In this document: positions 24,623 to 33,074 of the stretch, in pieces
How the letters are laid out: the number at the start of each line of letters is the position of its first letter
Position numbering within the stretch: the stretch's first letter is position 1
DNA from: Clostridiaceae bacterium
Lineage (GTDB): Bacteria; Bacillota; Clostridia; Christensenellales; CAG-917
Length of the DNA stretch: 57,686 nucleotides
Direction of reading: 5' to 3'
Assembly: GCA_031289315.1 (NCBI GenBank)
Contig: JAITPR010000060.1
Span: 1-57,686 of the forward strand
Made by a program: the position numbers and the translations under genes
The notes under the pieces: model-generated
What the model saw: the letters and a program-made list of their open reading frames with translations, nothing else
What the model was told of the DNA's origin: nothing
The model's database searches: none

Positions 24623-25621
24623 ATGAAAACAAGCCCTAAGGTCACTTGCATAATTGCCGAATATAACCCGTTCCACAACGGGCATGCCCACCATATCGAA
24701 CGAACCTTGCGCGAAACGATGCCGGACATGTTGGTAGTTATAATGAGTGGAGATTTTACCGAACGAGGGGACTGCGCCGTGTGCCGCAAGGAAATCCGCG
24801 CGCGTTGGGCGGTATGCGCCGGAGCCGACGTCGTTTTTGAGCTTCCTCCCGTGTTTGCCGTGTCGTCTGCGGAAAACTTCGCCTACGGAGCCATGAAAAC
24901 GCTGTCGCGCAACTTTCCCGGCTTTACGTTGTCATTTGGGAGTGAATGTGGCGATATAACCGTTTTAAAGCGCGTTTCTGATATTCTAAACAACGAAAAC
25001 AGTGGTTTATCTCTGCTAATAAAACAAAATCTAAAGGACGGGAAAAGCTATCCGCGAGCAAGAGGAGAGGCTTTCTCCTCGCTTTATCCAGACCTTGCCC
25101 CCATACTCTTAAAGCCTAACAATATACTGGCTCTGGAATACCTAAAGGCGGCGGAGAAAATCGGCGGCGTCAAGCTGCATACCGTGGCGCGCGAGGATAA
25201 TTTTAACTCCGATAAAATAGACGGAAGCTTTGCCTCCGCCGCCGCCGTCCGCGAACTCCTAAAAACCGGAGAGGATATAACGTCGTATGTCCCGCAATAT
25301 GTCGCTGAAAGCCTTTGGGCGGCATATTCTAAGGATGACATAAGCGCCGCCGAATACAAAATATTTGAGCGCATGCGCGATATATCAAAAGCCGACCTTA
25401 CCCTAACCGCCGGCGTCAAGGAAGGCTTAGAAAATAGGTTTAAAAAATTTATACCGCAAGCGGAAAATTTAAACGAACTTTTAACCTCAGTTAAAACTAA
25501 ACGCTATACCATGGCAAGCCTTAAGCGTATCTGCGTTTCCGCCTACTTAGGCATCACCGCCGCCGATACCGAAGCCGCCAAAGAAAATCCGCCCGCCCCG
25601 CTGATTTTAGCTAAGAGGTAA
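24623..25621 (+). CDS. tmcAL: tRNA(Met) cytidine acetate ligase TmcAL, short form
   Basis: TmcAL activates acetate with ATP and acetylates cytidine 34 of elongator tRNA-Met. The product begins KVTCIIAEYNPFHNGHAHHI (nucleotidyltransferase signature with HNGH) and has VVIMSGDFTERGDCAV, FELPPVFAVSSAENFAYGA and LSFGSECGD, matching the family. It ends after 332 aa at PAPLILAKR, whereas usual members are about 380-415 aa, so the C-terminal region is short or lost; I see no continuation in another frame. An in-frame ATG at 24557 is rejected because homology starts at 24623, which is also the predicted transcription start. The acetate-forming ackA/pta genes lie 2-3 kb away. Confidence 0.88.
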   Translation: MKTSPKVTCIIAEYNPFHNGHAHHIERTLRETMPDMLVVIMSGDFTERGDCAVCRKEIRARWAVCAGADVVFELPPVFAVSSAENFAYGAMKTLSRNFPGFTLSFGSECGDITVLKRVSDILNNENSGLSLLIKQNLKDGKSYPRARGEAFSSLYPDLAPILLKPNNILALEYLKAAEKIGGVKLHTVAREDNFNSDKIDGSFASAAAVRELLKTGEDITSYVPQYVAESLWAAYSKDDISAAEYKIFERMRDISKADLTLTAGVKEGLENRFKKFIPQAENLNELLTSVKTKRYTMASLKRICVSAYLGITAADTEAAKENPPAPLILAKR

Positions 25622-25665
25622 GCCACATTTCCGGACACGGCAACGCCATCGACTATTGACCATAA

Positions 25666-25709
25666 AACCACGCCTCCGCAAGAAAATTGCGGAGGCGTGG
25701 TTCATTTTT
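25666..25709. terminator. Bidirectional terminator
   Basis: AACCACGCCTCCGCAA (25666-25681) and TTGCGGAGGCGTGGTT (25687-25702) form a perfect 16-bp stem. CATTTTTTT follows rightward; AAAA precedes it, giving a T-run leftward. It serves convergent tmcAL and the collagen-like gene. Confidence 0.9.
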
Positions 25710-25778
25710 TTCAATCGGAATAATTTTTTCAACGACTTACGTCGTCTTTTTCAACCTAAACAATTTTTTTTCAACGAC

Positions 25779-26573
25779 TTACGCGGTCGCGGAAGGTATG
25801 ACGAAGTTTAATATTGCATTGGTAGCCGTCCCTACGTTTGTTACGGACGCCTCGTCGGGTCCGCCTATTGTTACGGTACCTATGGTTATTGTTGCCGCAA
25901 CTCCGGCGGGACCTTGCGGACCTTCAGACCCCGAAGGACCTTGCGGACCGGTAGGACCGTCCGCACCCGCGGGTCCTTGCGGACCGGTAGGACCTTCCGC
26001 ACCCGCAGGACCTTGAGGACCTTCCGCGCCCTGCGCTCCTGTGGGACCTTGAGGACCTTGTGCGCCCTCCGCACCCTGCGCCCCGGTGGGACCTTGAGGA
26101 CCGGTAGGACCTTCCGCACCCGCGGGTCCTTGGGGACCTACGGGTCCTTGTGCGCCCTCCGCGCCCTGCGCCCCGGTGGGACCTTGAGGACCTTCCGCGC
26201 CTTGCAGACCTTGAGGACCTACGGGTCCTTGTGCGCCCTCCGCGCCCTGCGCCCCGGTGGGACCTTGAGGACCTTCCGCGCCTTGCGGACCTTGGGGACC
26301 TATCGGTCCTTGTGCGCCGGTCGGTCCTGTGGGACCTTGCGCACCCTCCGGACCTTGAGGTCCTACGGGTCCTTGAGGTCCGGTTGTGCCTGCCGGACCG
26401 GTTGCTCCGGCGGGTCCTGCCGGACCGGGCAAACCTCTTTCCCCGCGAGGTCCTGTTTCGCCGCGTTGCCCGGCGGGTCCTTGAGGTCCGGCAAGCGGAA
26501 TATACGCCGGAGTGCGGAGAATGCAATCTCTGTTTTCATCGTGACGACAGTTGTTATTACAGCAATTAATCAT
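25779..26573 (-). CDS. Collagen-like repeat protein (BclA-like layout)
   Basis: The 264-aa protein has a short Cys-rich N-terminus ([14 protein letters not shown]), about 65 uninterrupted Gly-X-Y triplets (residues 29 to about 223, mostly [12 protein letters not shown]) and a 40-residue beta-type C-terminus ([20 protein letters not shown]). This layout is that of Bacillus and Clostridium exosporium or surface collagen-like proteins, whose C-terminal knob trimerises and seeds the triple helix. There is no Sec signal peptide, as in exosporium glycoproteins. The coding DNA holds imperfect tandem repeats of about 81 bp (27 residues), likely to vary in number. GGGAGG precedes ATG 26573. A spore-surface role is inferred. 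Confidence 0.85.
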   Translation of the reverse strand: MINCCNNNCRHDENRDCILRTPAYIPLAGPQGPAGQRGETGPRGERGLPGPAGPAGATGPAGTTGPQGPVGPQGPEGAQGPTGPTGAQGPIGPQGPQGAEGPQGPTGAQGAEGAQGPVGPQGLQGAEGPQGPTGAQGAEGAQGPVGPQGPAGAEGPTGPQGPTGAQGAEGAQGPQGPTGAQGAEGPQGPAGAEGPTGPQGPAGADGPTGPQGPSGSEGPQGPAGVAATITIGTVTIGGPDEASVTNVGTATNAILNFVIPSATA

Positions 26574-26610
26574 ATTAAAAGCCTCCCGAAATTTGTTATG
26601 TATTTCAAGT

Positions 26611-26677
26611 ATATGGACAATCCGACGTGACGACTTGCTACACAAAAATATTTTGTCGCCACTAATTGTCCACACCC
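26611..26677. repeat. Family 1 palindromic repeat upstream of the collagen-like gene
   Basis: ATATGGACAATCCGACGTGAC and CACTAATTGTCCACACCC form the arms; the core GACTTGC...AAATATTTTGTC is oriented as at 1965. It lies about 40 bp before the collagen-like start codon, so it may be part of its promoter region. Confidence 0.8.
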
Positions 26678-27018
26678 ATTTCAATGTTTCCTTTGTTGTA
26701 CCTCACTGTACATAATATTCGCTTTTTCTGAAAAGTGCCGAATCCGCGAAAATAAAATTCATTCGGGAATTCCATCTAAATAAATCCGCATAGACTAAGG
26801 CACCCGTATTTAACGCGTATGATTTAACCCCGAACAAATAAAAATCCGTTTATAAAATAAACAGATAGCCGTATTTAGCGCGTATGCCGCAAAACAAATT
26901 ATTCCGGCAGGTAAATTATTTCAATTTTCTAACGGCTTTTAAGTCGGTCGGAAATTGTGGTTTTATTTTTATATGTGTGCTATAATATTTTCCTAATAAA
27001 CGGTTTTGGAGTGAATTG
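26678..27018. other. Intergenic stretch with near-repeat and a rightward promoter
   Basis: CCGTATTTAACGCGTATG (about 26806) recurs as CCGTATTTAGCGCGTATG (about 26870). A TATAAT with extended TGC at 26981-26986 precedes the membrane-protein gene at 27019. Otherwise nothing recognisable. Confidence 0.5.
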
Positions 27019-28083
27019 ATGACAACCACAAGCAAAAATGCTTTGATTAGCAACAGAAACGCTTTGTTTGACAATTTTAGAGGAATACTGATATTCGTAT
27101 TCGTCATGCTTGCCGTACTAGGCGGCATTTACCGCTATAACGACGCGGCGAACCTACCCGCGTGGGTTTTCGACCATGCGCGCGGCTTGCCTATCGGTAT
27201 CGGAGGAAGTCCCTTTACTCCGGTCGATTTGGGAATGATTTTTTTCTACTTCATAGGCGCTATGGTCGCGGTTCCCTCATACAAAAAACGTATGGTAAGG
27301 GACGGAAAAGGCTCGGCGCGTTCGCACTTATTCACCCGGAATATCGGTCTTATCGGTATCGGTGCGGTCATGTATCTCATTGCCGGCATAGCTTCTCAGT
27401 CGGAAACGCCAGGAGCATGGGGACCCTTGCATTCAATAGGTTTCACGGGTCTTCTTACGATGTTATTTTTGGGCTTGAAGCCGGTGTGGAGGGCTGTTTC
27501 CGGAGCGGCTTTTATAACCTTGCACGACGTGTTTTCACAGTACGTATATAAGTTTTTAAATACGCCTAACTTTTCGTCGGACGGCGGCTTTGCGGTATGC
27601 CTGATGTACGCCGGATTTTTCCTCATAACGACGGTGCTTTTCGACCTCTACCGTATAAATTTCATACTGTTTTTGATGGGTTTTTTGCCGATTTTGGCGG
27701 TCACAATAACAATTTATGGGACGGTGCCGCCCACCTGCTATCCATATAATTTTACCTTTTTCGCGGTCACATACTGCGCCGTGACGATACTGTTTATAAT
27801 CTATTATTTGTTGCACAAGGGCTTTGCCGCGCTGTTTGAAAAATATGTATTCAAACATTCCACTTCTCAAATGATACCGCTCATAGGGCGCATGGGCAGA
27901 AACCTGCTTTTCTACTTTGTGGCGCGCTATCCCATAGCCGCGCTCTTCCAAATACTGTACAACGCCTTCCTTTGGCGCGCCGGTCTTGTCGGCGCGGGCA
28001 TAATCGTGTCCGTAGCCGCAATCGGAATTTTTATAGGCTTCGAAGCGTTGTTCAATAAAAGAAACTGGGTTGTGAAACTGTAA
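27019..28083 (+). CDS. Multi-pass membrane protein, HGSNAT/DUF5009-like acyltransferase fold
   Basis: The 355-aa protein has about ten membrane helices. Its start, NRNALFDNFRGILIFVFVML, and the following FTPVDLGMIFFYFIGAMV match the layout of heparan-glucosaminide N-acetyltransferase-like and acyltransferase-3-like integral membrane proteins, in which an Arg-x-x-x-Asp-x-x-Arg-Gly segment begins helix 1. Such enzymes move acetyl groups across the membrane to sugars. The expected catalytic His is not certain here, so the function is tentative. ATG 27019 follows TTGGAG. It is a single-gene unit with its own extended -10 promoter. Confidence 0.55.
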   Translation: MTTTSKNALISNRNALFDNFRGILIFVFVMLAVLGGIYRYNDAANLPAWVFDHARGLPIGIGGSPFTPVDLGMIFFYFIGAMVAVPSYKKRMVRDGKGSARSHLFTRNIGLIGIGAVMYLIAGIASQSETPGAWGPLHSIGFTGLLTMLFLGLKPVWRAVSGAAFITLHDVFSQYVYKFLNTPNFSSDGGFAVCLMYAGFFLITTVLFDLYRINFILFLMGFLPILAVTITIYGTVPPTCYPYNFTFFAVTYCAVTILFIIYYLLHKGFAALFEKYVFKHSTSQMIPLIGRMGRNLLFYFVARYPIAALFQILYNAFLWRAGLVGAGIIVSVAAIGIFIGFEALFNKRNWVVKL

Positions 28084-28143
28084 AATTGCGGTACCATGGG
28101 TAATTTAAGCGGAAAACTTCAAAAAATTTCCTATCGTTTTACC

Positions 28144-28320
28144 GAGGGGAACAATCCGCGGTGACAAAATATTTTCAGGCTATTTTAAGGATAAAATTGT
28201 CTGAAAGCGCAGGGCGTAGCACCGCTACTTAACAGGCATTTCAGACGGTTTTAGAATAAAAAGAGTCGAGAAGATTTACTTAGCTTAGCAGTCAAGTCAT
28301 AACCGCGGATTGCCCACACC
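28144..28320. repeat. Family 1 repeat, complete long form
   Basis: Arms GGGGAACAATCCGCGGTGAC and AACCGCGGATTGCCCACACC enclose a core of about 130 bp almost identical to the copy at 1-161: AAAATATTTTCAGGCTATTT, GCGTAGCACCGCTAC, CAGACGGTTTTAGAATAAAA. The short 70-bp forms look like internal deletions of this form, or the long form carries an insertion. The rest of 28084-28386 holds no gene. Confidence 0.85.
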
Positions 28321-28386
28321 CTAATAAATGCGGCGAGGGTTTGTTACGAACCTTGCCACCCAATTTTGATTTAAGGAAAAATAAAA

Positions 28387-29802
28387 ATGAAACGAAAAAT
28401 AAAATTATTAAGTGCGGCGGCGGTTATACTTGCCGTCGCGACGACGTTGCTTACGGCTTGCAATAAACCCATCCCGTTGGAGGGTGATGTTATTGAAATA
28501 CCCTCCTCCTACGCCTACGAGCTGGACGGCTCCGTGCCGTTTTCAGAGTTGGATACCGCTCTTTTGGAGAACCCCGGAAGAGGCTTGCGTACGGAGCTCT
28601 ATATAACGTTGGGCGCAAACCGTTCTTATCCGTCGTCCGCAGATGAAACCGCCTATCAACGGCTGGAAAGTCAATCGGCTCTTTACGCGCCCGACAAGCC
28701 ACAGGTAGCGCAAGTATACGTATACCTAACCGAATACTACGACCGTGATTTGCCCGACGACGCTCTTGCCGAATTGAAAGCCTACTTTGAAAAACTCCAA
28801 AACAGCAGCGTTAAAATGTTGTTGCGCTTTGCATACGAATATACCGAAGGAGATAAGCGCGGACCTACCGACGACACTATTGAAAAACATTGCAAGCAGT
28901 TAAAAGCCTTCTTTGCCGACAATGAAACCTTGATTGCGCGCACGCTTCACGCCGTACAGCTTGGTTTCGTCGGGCTTTGGGGAGAGGGTCACGGGGCAAT
29001 TAAAAGCCACGATTTCACGCGCGTCATAAAAGCCGTGTGCGATATGACGCCTAGCCGTTATACCGTAATGGTACGCACCGCCGACATTTATATGCGCGCT
29101 CCGGAAGAACTTAAGCACCGCCTTACTATACACGACGACTTTATTGTCGGCAGTCCCGGACACGAATGGAGTTTGGGAATAGGCTTTGACGACCCCAAAT
29201 ACGGGATATTAAAAAGCATAGAATATTTAGGCGTTTGCGACGGTGAAATGCCGTGGGGACGCGATACTACATTCCCGAACATCAGCCATTTTGACTTCTT
29301 GCGGCAAATATCCGACTTCGGATTAACCACCCTTAGCGCCACTCACAACTATAAGGAGGACGGCAGCTCGTATCATTTGGAGCGGTGGAAAAGCGTGTAC
29401 GTGACGGAAACCGAATTGCGCGACGCGGCGCTTCCGTTCAATCCCAACCTACTCACGGATGGCAGAATAAGCGTCTACGAGTACGTTAGGTATCACTTAG
29501 GCTATCAGTTGGCGGTGAGCAACTTCGCGTATGCCGACGGAAAAATATCCTTTATGTTGACGAATTTCGGCTTCGCCGCGCCGTATAACTTTGCGCTCTC
29601 CGTCGTCGTTAACGGCAATGAAATACCCGTTGCGGACTTCTCCCCCGCCGACCTAAATCGCTTTGGACAGAAAATATACACGGTAGATTGCGCGGCGTTA
29701 ACCTCGTTCGGGTTGAAGCTCACCAATACCGCCGACGCTTCCTCTCACATAAAGCTTGCCAACGCCATACCCTACTCCGACGGCGTTAACGTGATTATTT
29801 AG
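28387..29802 (+). CDS. Lipoprotein with DUF4874/DUF4832 domains
   Basis: The 471-aa product has a lipoprotein signal (TTLLTACN, Cys25). The mature protein carries the DUF4874 features NPGRGLRTELYIT, YVYLTEYYDRDL and VKMLLRFAYEY, with a barrel-like glycosidase-type fold, then a GLWGEGHG segment, and ends with a DUF4832 beta-sandwich. This combination is common in gut Clostridia and Bacteroidota and is presumed to act on glycans outside the cell, but no activity is established that I can name. AAGGA precedes the ATG. It is a single-gene unit followed by a family 2 hairpin repeat. Confidence 0.82.
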   Translation: MKRKIKLLSAAAVILAVATTLLTACNKPIPLEGDVIEIPSSYAYELDGSVPFSELDTALLENPGRGLRTELYITLGANRSYPSSADETAYQRLESQSALYAPDKPQVAQVYVYLTEYYDRDLPDDALAELKAYFEKLQNSSVKMLLRFAYEYTEGDKRGPTDDTIEKHCKQLKAFFADNETLIARTLHAVQLGFVGLWGEGHGAIKSHDFTRVIKAVCDMTPSRYTVMVRTADIYMRAPEELKHRLTIHDDFIVGSPGHEWSLGIGFDDPKYGILKSIEYLGVCDGEMPWGRDTTFPNISHFDFLRQISDFGLTTLSATHNYKEDGSSYHLERWKSVYVTETELRDAALPFNPNLLTDGRISVYEYVRYHLGYQLAVSNFAYADGKISFMLTNFGFAAPYNFALSVVVNGNEIPVADFSPADLNRFGQKIYTVDCAALTSFGLKLTNTADASSHIKLANAIPYSDGVNVII

Positions 29803-29859
29803 ATGGACGGCATGAGAAGAAATTTAAACCACATAAATCTTGATGACTTACACTAATGA

Positions 29860-30073
29860 ATTTAAAAACGCGGTTGACGCCAAGGATATTATCCTGCGGC
29901 AACCGCGTTTTTTAAGTAATCAGTGTCAAGCTTCAAGCTTGCTGTGCGTTGCGCGAACAACGAGGAAAGGCTTTAAGTCTTTGTGAGGTTCGTAAGGCGC
30001 ACCAACTTTTGGTTCTTTTTGCCGCACAGCAAAAAGAACAAGGGCGTTCCTTTTTGGGTACCCAAAAAGGAAC
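29860..30073 (-). repeat. Repeat family 2, copy C, with extra hairpin
   Basis: The AAAACGCGGTTGAC / CAACCGCGTTTT stem (29864-29912), the linker ATCAGTGTCAAGC, an inserted stretch, the GTTCTTTTTGCCGCACAGC hairpin (30012-30039) and a terminal GTTCCTTTTTGGGTACCC... hairpin (30046-30073). It lies between convergent genes and likely terminates both. Confidence 0.8.
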
Positions 30074-30088
30074 TATAATAAAAGACAT

Positions 30089-30118
30089 GGGAGTGGACAA
30101 TCCGCGGTGACAATATTA
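30089..30118. repeat. Half copy of family 1 repeat abutting mscL
   Basis: GGGAGTGGACAATCCGCGGTG is the left arm only; the right arm is missing and the mscL stop codon follows immediately. It may be a decayed copy. Confidence 0.65.
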
Positions 30119-30742
30119 TTCTTCTGTTTTTTCGACGTCTTTGGTAGCGGCTTGAGTGCGAAGGAGGTCGCGAATATCTTTGAGAATATCGTCGGTTGTT
30201 TCGGGGGGAACGACGGCAGCGGCGGCGGCTTCAGCTTCGGCTTTAACGCGTGCGGCTTTTTCCTTTTCGGCGGCGGCTATTGCGACGCGTATTTCGATAA
30301 TATTTTTTCCTTCGGCTTTAAGGTCGGTTTTAAGGGCTTTTTTCTCCTCTTTAGTGAGTAGGGAATCGCGCTTAAACAGTCCGGTGGTTTTCATGGCTAC
30401 GCGGATGGCGGCAAACAAACAGAAAGCTATTATCAGAAAGTTGACGATAGTTTGAATGAAATTGCCGTAACGCAAAGCGGCCTCGGCTTTAACTACGGCG
30501 CCGGTAGCGGCATCCACCGTTTCCGGAGTAATAACCCATTTCCAGTCCGCGACGGAAACGCCTCCGACGGCCAAGGTAACCAGCGGCATAATTATATCGT
30601 TGACAAGGCTTGTCACAATTGCGCCGAACGCACCGCCTATAATAACGGCGATTGCCAGTTCAAGAATGTTGCCCTTCATCACGAACGCTTTAAAATCCGA
30701 AAGAAACCTCTTTATCGGATTACTTTTTTTGTCTTTTGACAT
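30116..30742 (-). CDS. mscL: Large-conductance mechanosensitive channel MscL, extended C-terminus
   Basis: MscL forms a pentameric pore that opens when membrane tension rises, protecting against osmotic shock. Residues 17-50 contain the signature FKAFVMKGNILELAIAVIIG and the first helix; the second helix is near 95-117 (NFIQTIVNFLIIAFCLFAA). The periplasmic loop is about 35 residues. The C-terminus is extended to 208 aa (usual 130-150) with a helical, Ala/Glu/Lys-rich stretch (KAEAEAAAAAVVPPE) and a DDILKDIRDLLRTQ helix. This probably forms a longer cytoplasmic bundle. AAGGAG precedes the ATG. Confidence 0.95.
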   Translation of the reverse strand: MSKDKKSNPIKRFLSDFKAFVMKGNILELAIAVIIGGAFGAIVTSLVNDIIMPLVTLAVGGVSVADWKWVITPETVDAATGAVVKAEAALRYGNFIQTIVNFLIIAFCLFAAIRVAMKTTGLFKRDSLLTKEEKKALKTDLKAEGKNIIEIRVAIAAAEKEKAARVKAEAEAAAAAVVPPETTDDILKDIRDLLRTQAATKDVEKTEE

Positions 30743-31045
30743 AGCGAAAAAACTCCTTTAGTTTGTTTTGTCAGCGGTATTGCCGCGTATACTTAGGTAT
30801 ATTATATCACCCCAAACGCCGGTGTCAACATTTTATAAAAGATAAACGTGCGCATCTTATAAAAATTTAATAATGTAAAAGAAAAATATTTTACTTGAAT
30901 ATTGAAATCGGTTATTGAGATAGAAAACTTACCGCCGCTTAAAAGTGAAGATTAAGAGTAAAATATTTTACTTGAATATTGAAACTGCCGTGGCGTATTG
31001 ACACTAATATTATATCAGAAACTAATTTTTTATCAGCCGGCTAAT
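30743..31045. other. Gene-free stretch with a 25-bp direct repeat
   Basis: AAAATATTTTACTTGAATAT(TGAAA) occurs identically at 30883-30907 and 30960-30984 (77-bp spacing). AT-rich DNA between the start of mscL and the end of the methyltransferase gene; it may contain the mscL promoter. Confidence 0.65.
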
Positions 31046-32080
31046 TTATTTGCCGGATACTAAAAAAGAACCGCAATCCGACGAGGCGTCAAATAAATAT
31101 CCATGCTTGATAAATTGCTCTTTAATTGCAGTTGCAATAATCTTTGCCATCCCAACCGGAACCGCATTTCCCACCATTTTATATCCGTTTTCCAGTTTCG
31201 TGTAATAAAATATGAAACTATCGGGGAATGTTTGTAACCGCGCACATTCCCGTATTGTCATACGACGATATAAATGCTCAACTTCTTGCTTAAAAACATG
31301 TTGATTAATCCCCACGCACGGCATATACGGAGCCTGCGGGTGAAGTTGCGCTTGCCGCCCGGACGCTTGTACCGTAAAACCTACGTCGTTCCAGTTCCGG
31401 ACACGGTTGCGACTCATAAAAATAGTTGAAAACCCACCTGTAAAATATTCATGATTAGCAACTAAAACCAATGGATTTGTTTCATTTTTCGCAAGTGCGG
31501 GAACTGCCGTATTCTTTAAATCTAAAATCGCATCCTTAAGAACCGTCCTTTCGTTTAGGCTTTCGGGAAAAACAAATTTAAAGCCCAAATCTTTACGGAT
31601 ACCTATATAAAACACGCGCCTACGGTCTTGAGGAATTCCGTAATCTGCCACATTAACTAGGGTCACCGTCAGTTCGTAACCGGATTTGATGAACATTTCT
31701 TTGATATTCTCAACAGCATCCATATGGCGTGCCGCAAGCATTCCGGCCACATTTTCCGCAAGAAAAAACTTCGGTTTTTTATCCTCTAACATCCTTATAT
31801 ATTCATAAAACAGTTGCCCTCTCTCATCGTTTATTCCGCGAAGAGAACCTGCCTCAGACCAAGATTGACACGGCGGACCGCCTATAATTCCGTCACAATC
31901 GGGAACTTCGGAAGACAACACCTTTCTTATATCACACGTATTGAGATGTGCGGAATGATTTTTTATATATGTTTCCCAAATAGTTTCATCGTACTCGTTC
32001 GCAAATATAATGTCAAATCCTGCTTGCTCAAAGCCCAAATCTAAACCGCCGGCACCGGAAAAAAGACTAATCAACCTCAT
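31046..32080 (-). CDS. DNA (cytosine-5) methyltransferase, probably GGCC-specific
   Basis: The 344-aa enzyme transfers a methyl group from SAM to C5 of cytosine. Motif [16 protein letters not shown] (7-21), motif [11 protein letters not shown] with catalytic Cys71, AENV (108-111), QDRRRV (151-156), [13 protein letters not shown] and YKMVGNAVP are all present. The target-recognition region has [20 protein letters not shown], closely resembling the recognition domain of M.HaeIII/M.NgoPII-type enzymes that modify GGCC. GGCC is almost absent from this window. A broken endonuclease gene lies immediately upstream on the same strand with its shifted-frame stop overlapping this ATG. It therefore seems to be the surviving half of a type II system. 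Confidence 0.93.
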   Translation of the reverse strand: MRLISLFSGAGGLDLGFEQAGFDIIFANEYDETIWETYIKNHSAHLNTCDIRKVLSSEVPDCDGIIGGPPCQSWSEAGSLRGINDERGQLFYEYIRMLEDKKPKFFLAENVAGMLAARHMDAVENIKEMFIKSGYELTVTLVNVADYGIPQDRRRVFYIGIRKDLGFKFVFPESLNERTVLKDAILDLKNTAVPALAKNETNPLVLVANHEYFTGGFSTIFMSRNRVRNWNDVGFTVQASGRQAQLHPQAPYMPCVGINQHVFKQEVEHLYRRMTIRECARLQTFPDSFIFYYTKLENGYKMVGNAVPVGMAKIIATAIKEQFIKHGYLFDASSDCGSFLVSGK

Positions 32081-32330
32081 AAATTTCTGTCTCCAAACCG
32101 AATTAACTTAACACGTTTGAGGATTGCCGGGTTATTAGAATTAATGTTTCAGAATATTTTGTAAATGCCGAAGCCGTATCTTCTTTATATGAATTGCAAA
32201 ATGAATCCTTTATGAATAATTCAAAGGCTTCTCCCGTATTATTCATTCTGTTGCGGCTATTTGTATAGTCCTTAACGGTATGCGTTAAATTACCACGGAT
32301 ATTTTGAATAGCAACAAGCAGATTGCTCAT
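32077..32330 (-). pseudogene. Remnant of an NgoPII-like (GGCC) restriction endonuclease
   Basis: GGGAGG and ATG 32330 start a frame whose first 60 residues (MSNLLVAIQNIRGNL..., NSRNRMNNTGEAFELFIKD) resemble the N-terminus of NgoPII-type type II endonucleases. After KYSE sense continues in another frame as NINSNNPAILK, comparable to the family's NNSNPP segment, and then stops at 32077, overlapping the methyltransferase start (ATGA). At least one frameshift is present and the remaining roughly 200 residues, including the catalytic part, are missing. The remaining frame encodes 75 aa and should be inactive. Confidence 0.65.
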
Positions 32331-32483
32331 TAATACGACCCTCCCTCAAAGAAATTCTTCAAGTTATTTACATACTTAATTATAAATATTTTATCACATA
32401 CGTGCTTTTTAGTCTACCATATCGACAAACGGTAAGTGTACTTAATAAAAATTTTCGATGCGGAACGCTAAATAACTTGCTTT

Positions 32484-32513
32484 TTGGTGCGATTGTGTAT
32501 ATATTTATATAAT
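32484..32513 (+). promoter_or_regulatory. Promoter of the 32574 gene
   Basis: TTGGTG (32484-32489), 18-bp spacer, TATAAT (32508-32513); the leader is about 55 nt and has AAGGAG before the ATG. Confidence 0.65.
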
Positions 32514-32573
32514 CCTAAACAATAAGCGGTTGTATACAATAAACCGAAAAACAAAGGAAGCAGAAGGAGCGGT

Positions 32574-33068
32574 ATGAGCGCAATAAAAAATGAAGCTAAA
32601 ATAAAAAATCCCATCGTCAAAAAGGTGCGGGAGCAATTGGGACACCGCGCGGAGTGGTTGTATTACTTGTGCGACGAAGCCGAAAAGCAAGGGCTTGACC
32701 CGAAAAGCTTCGCCCCCGCGGCAATAACGCGTTGCGGAAACTTTCACGGAACGCACCTAAGCGTGAACGGCACGGAAAAAAGCCTTAAATCGCTTAAAAA
32801 GAAGTTGTTTTCAAAGGCGGCGCAATGGATGTTTGAAATGGAGGTTACGGAGTGCCGCGACGACCTGCTGACTATCGACTTCCATTATTGCCCTCTAGTC
32901 GACGCATGGAAAGAGTCGGGCGCGGACGATGCAACTATCTCATTTCTATGCGACTGCGCTATGTGCGGAGATGCCGCAATAGCAAGGGCGTTTGGCGCGG
33001 AGCTTGAGCTTCCCGAAACGATTGCCCGTGGTAGCGATGTATGTAAACTCCGGTTCGTCAAGAAATAA
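32574..33068 (+). CDS. L-2-amino-thiazoline-4-carboxylic acid hydrolase-like protein
   Basis: The 164-aa protein matches the ATC-hydrolase-like family: IDFHYCPLVDAWKESGADD, then LCDCAMCGDAAIARAFG and LPETIARGSDVCKLRF near the end. The named reaction is ring opening of a cysteine precursor, but most anaerobe members are uncharacterised, so the substrate is uncertain. The protein has no signal peptide and several Cys residues. It is transcribed alone from the promoter at 32484 and is followed by a family 2 hairpin repeat. Confidence 0.8.
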   Translation: MSAIKNEAKIKNPIVKKVREQLGHRAEWLYYLCDEAEKQGLDPKSFAPAAITRCGNFHGTHLSVNGTEKSLKSLKKKLFSKAAQWMFEMEVTECRDDLLTIDFHYCPLVDAWKESGADDATISFLCDCAMCGDAAIARAFGAELELPETIARGSDVCKLRFVKK

Positions 33069-33074
33069 AGCCCT

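Noticed and set aside
25914..26630. Long Arg/Thr-rich frames opposite the collagen-like gene
   Set aside because: Antisense shadows produced by the Gly-Pro codon repeat; the minus-strand protein is clearly the real one.
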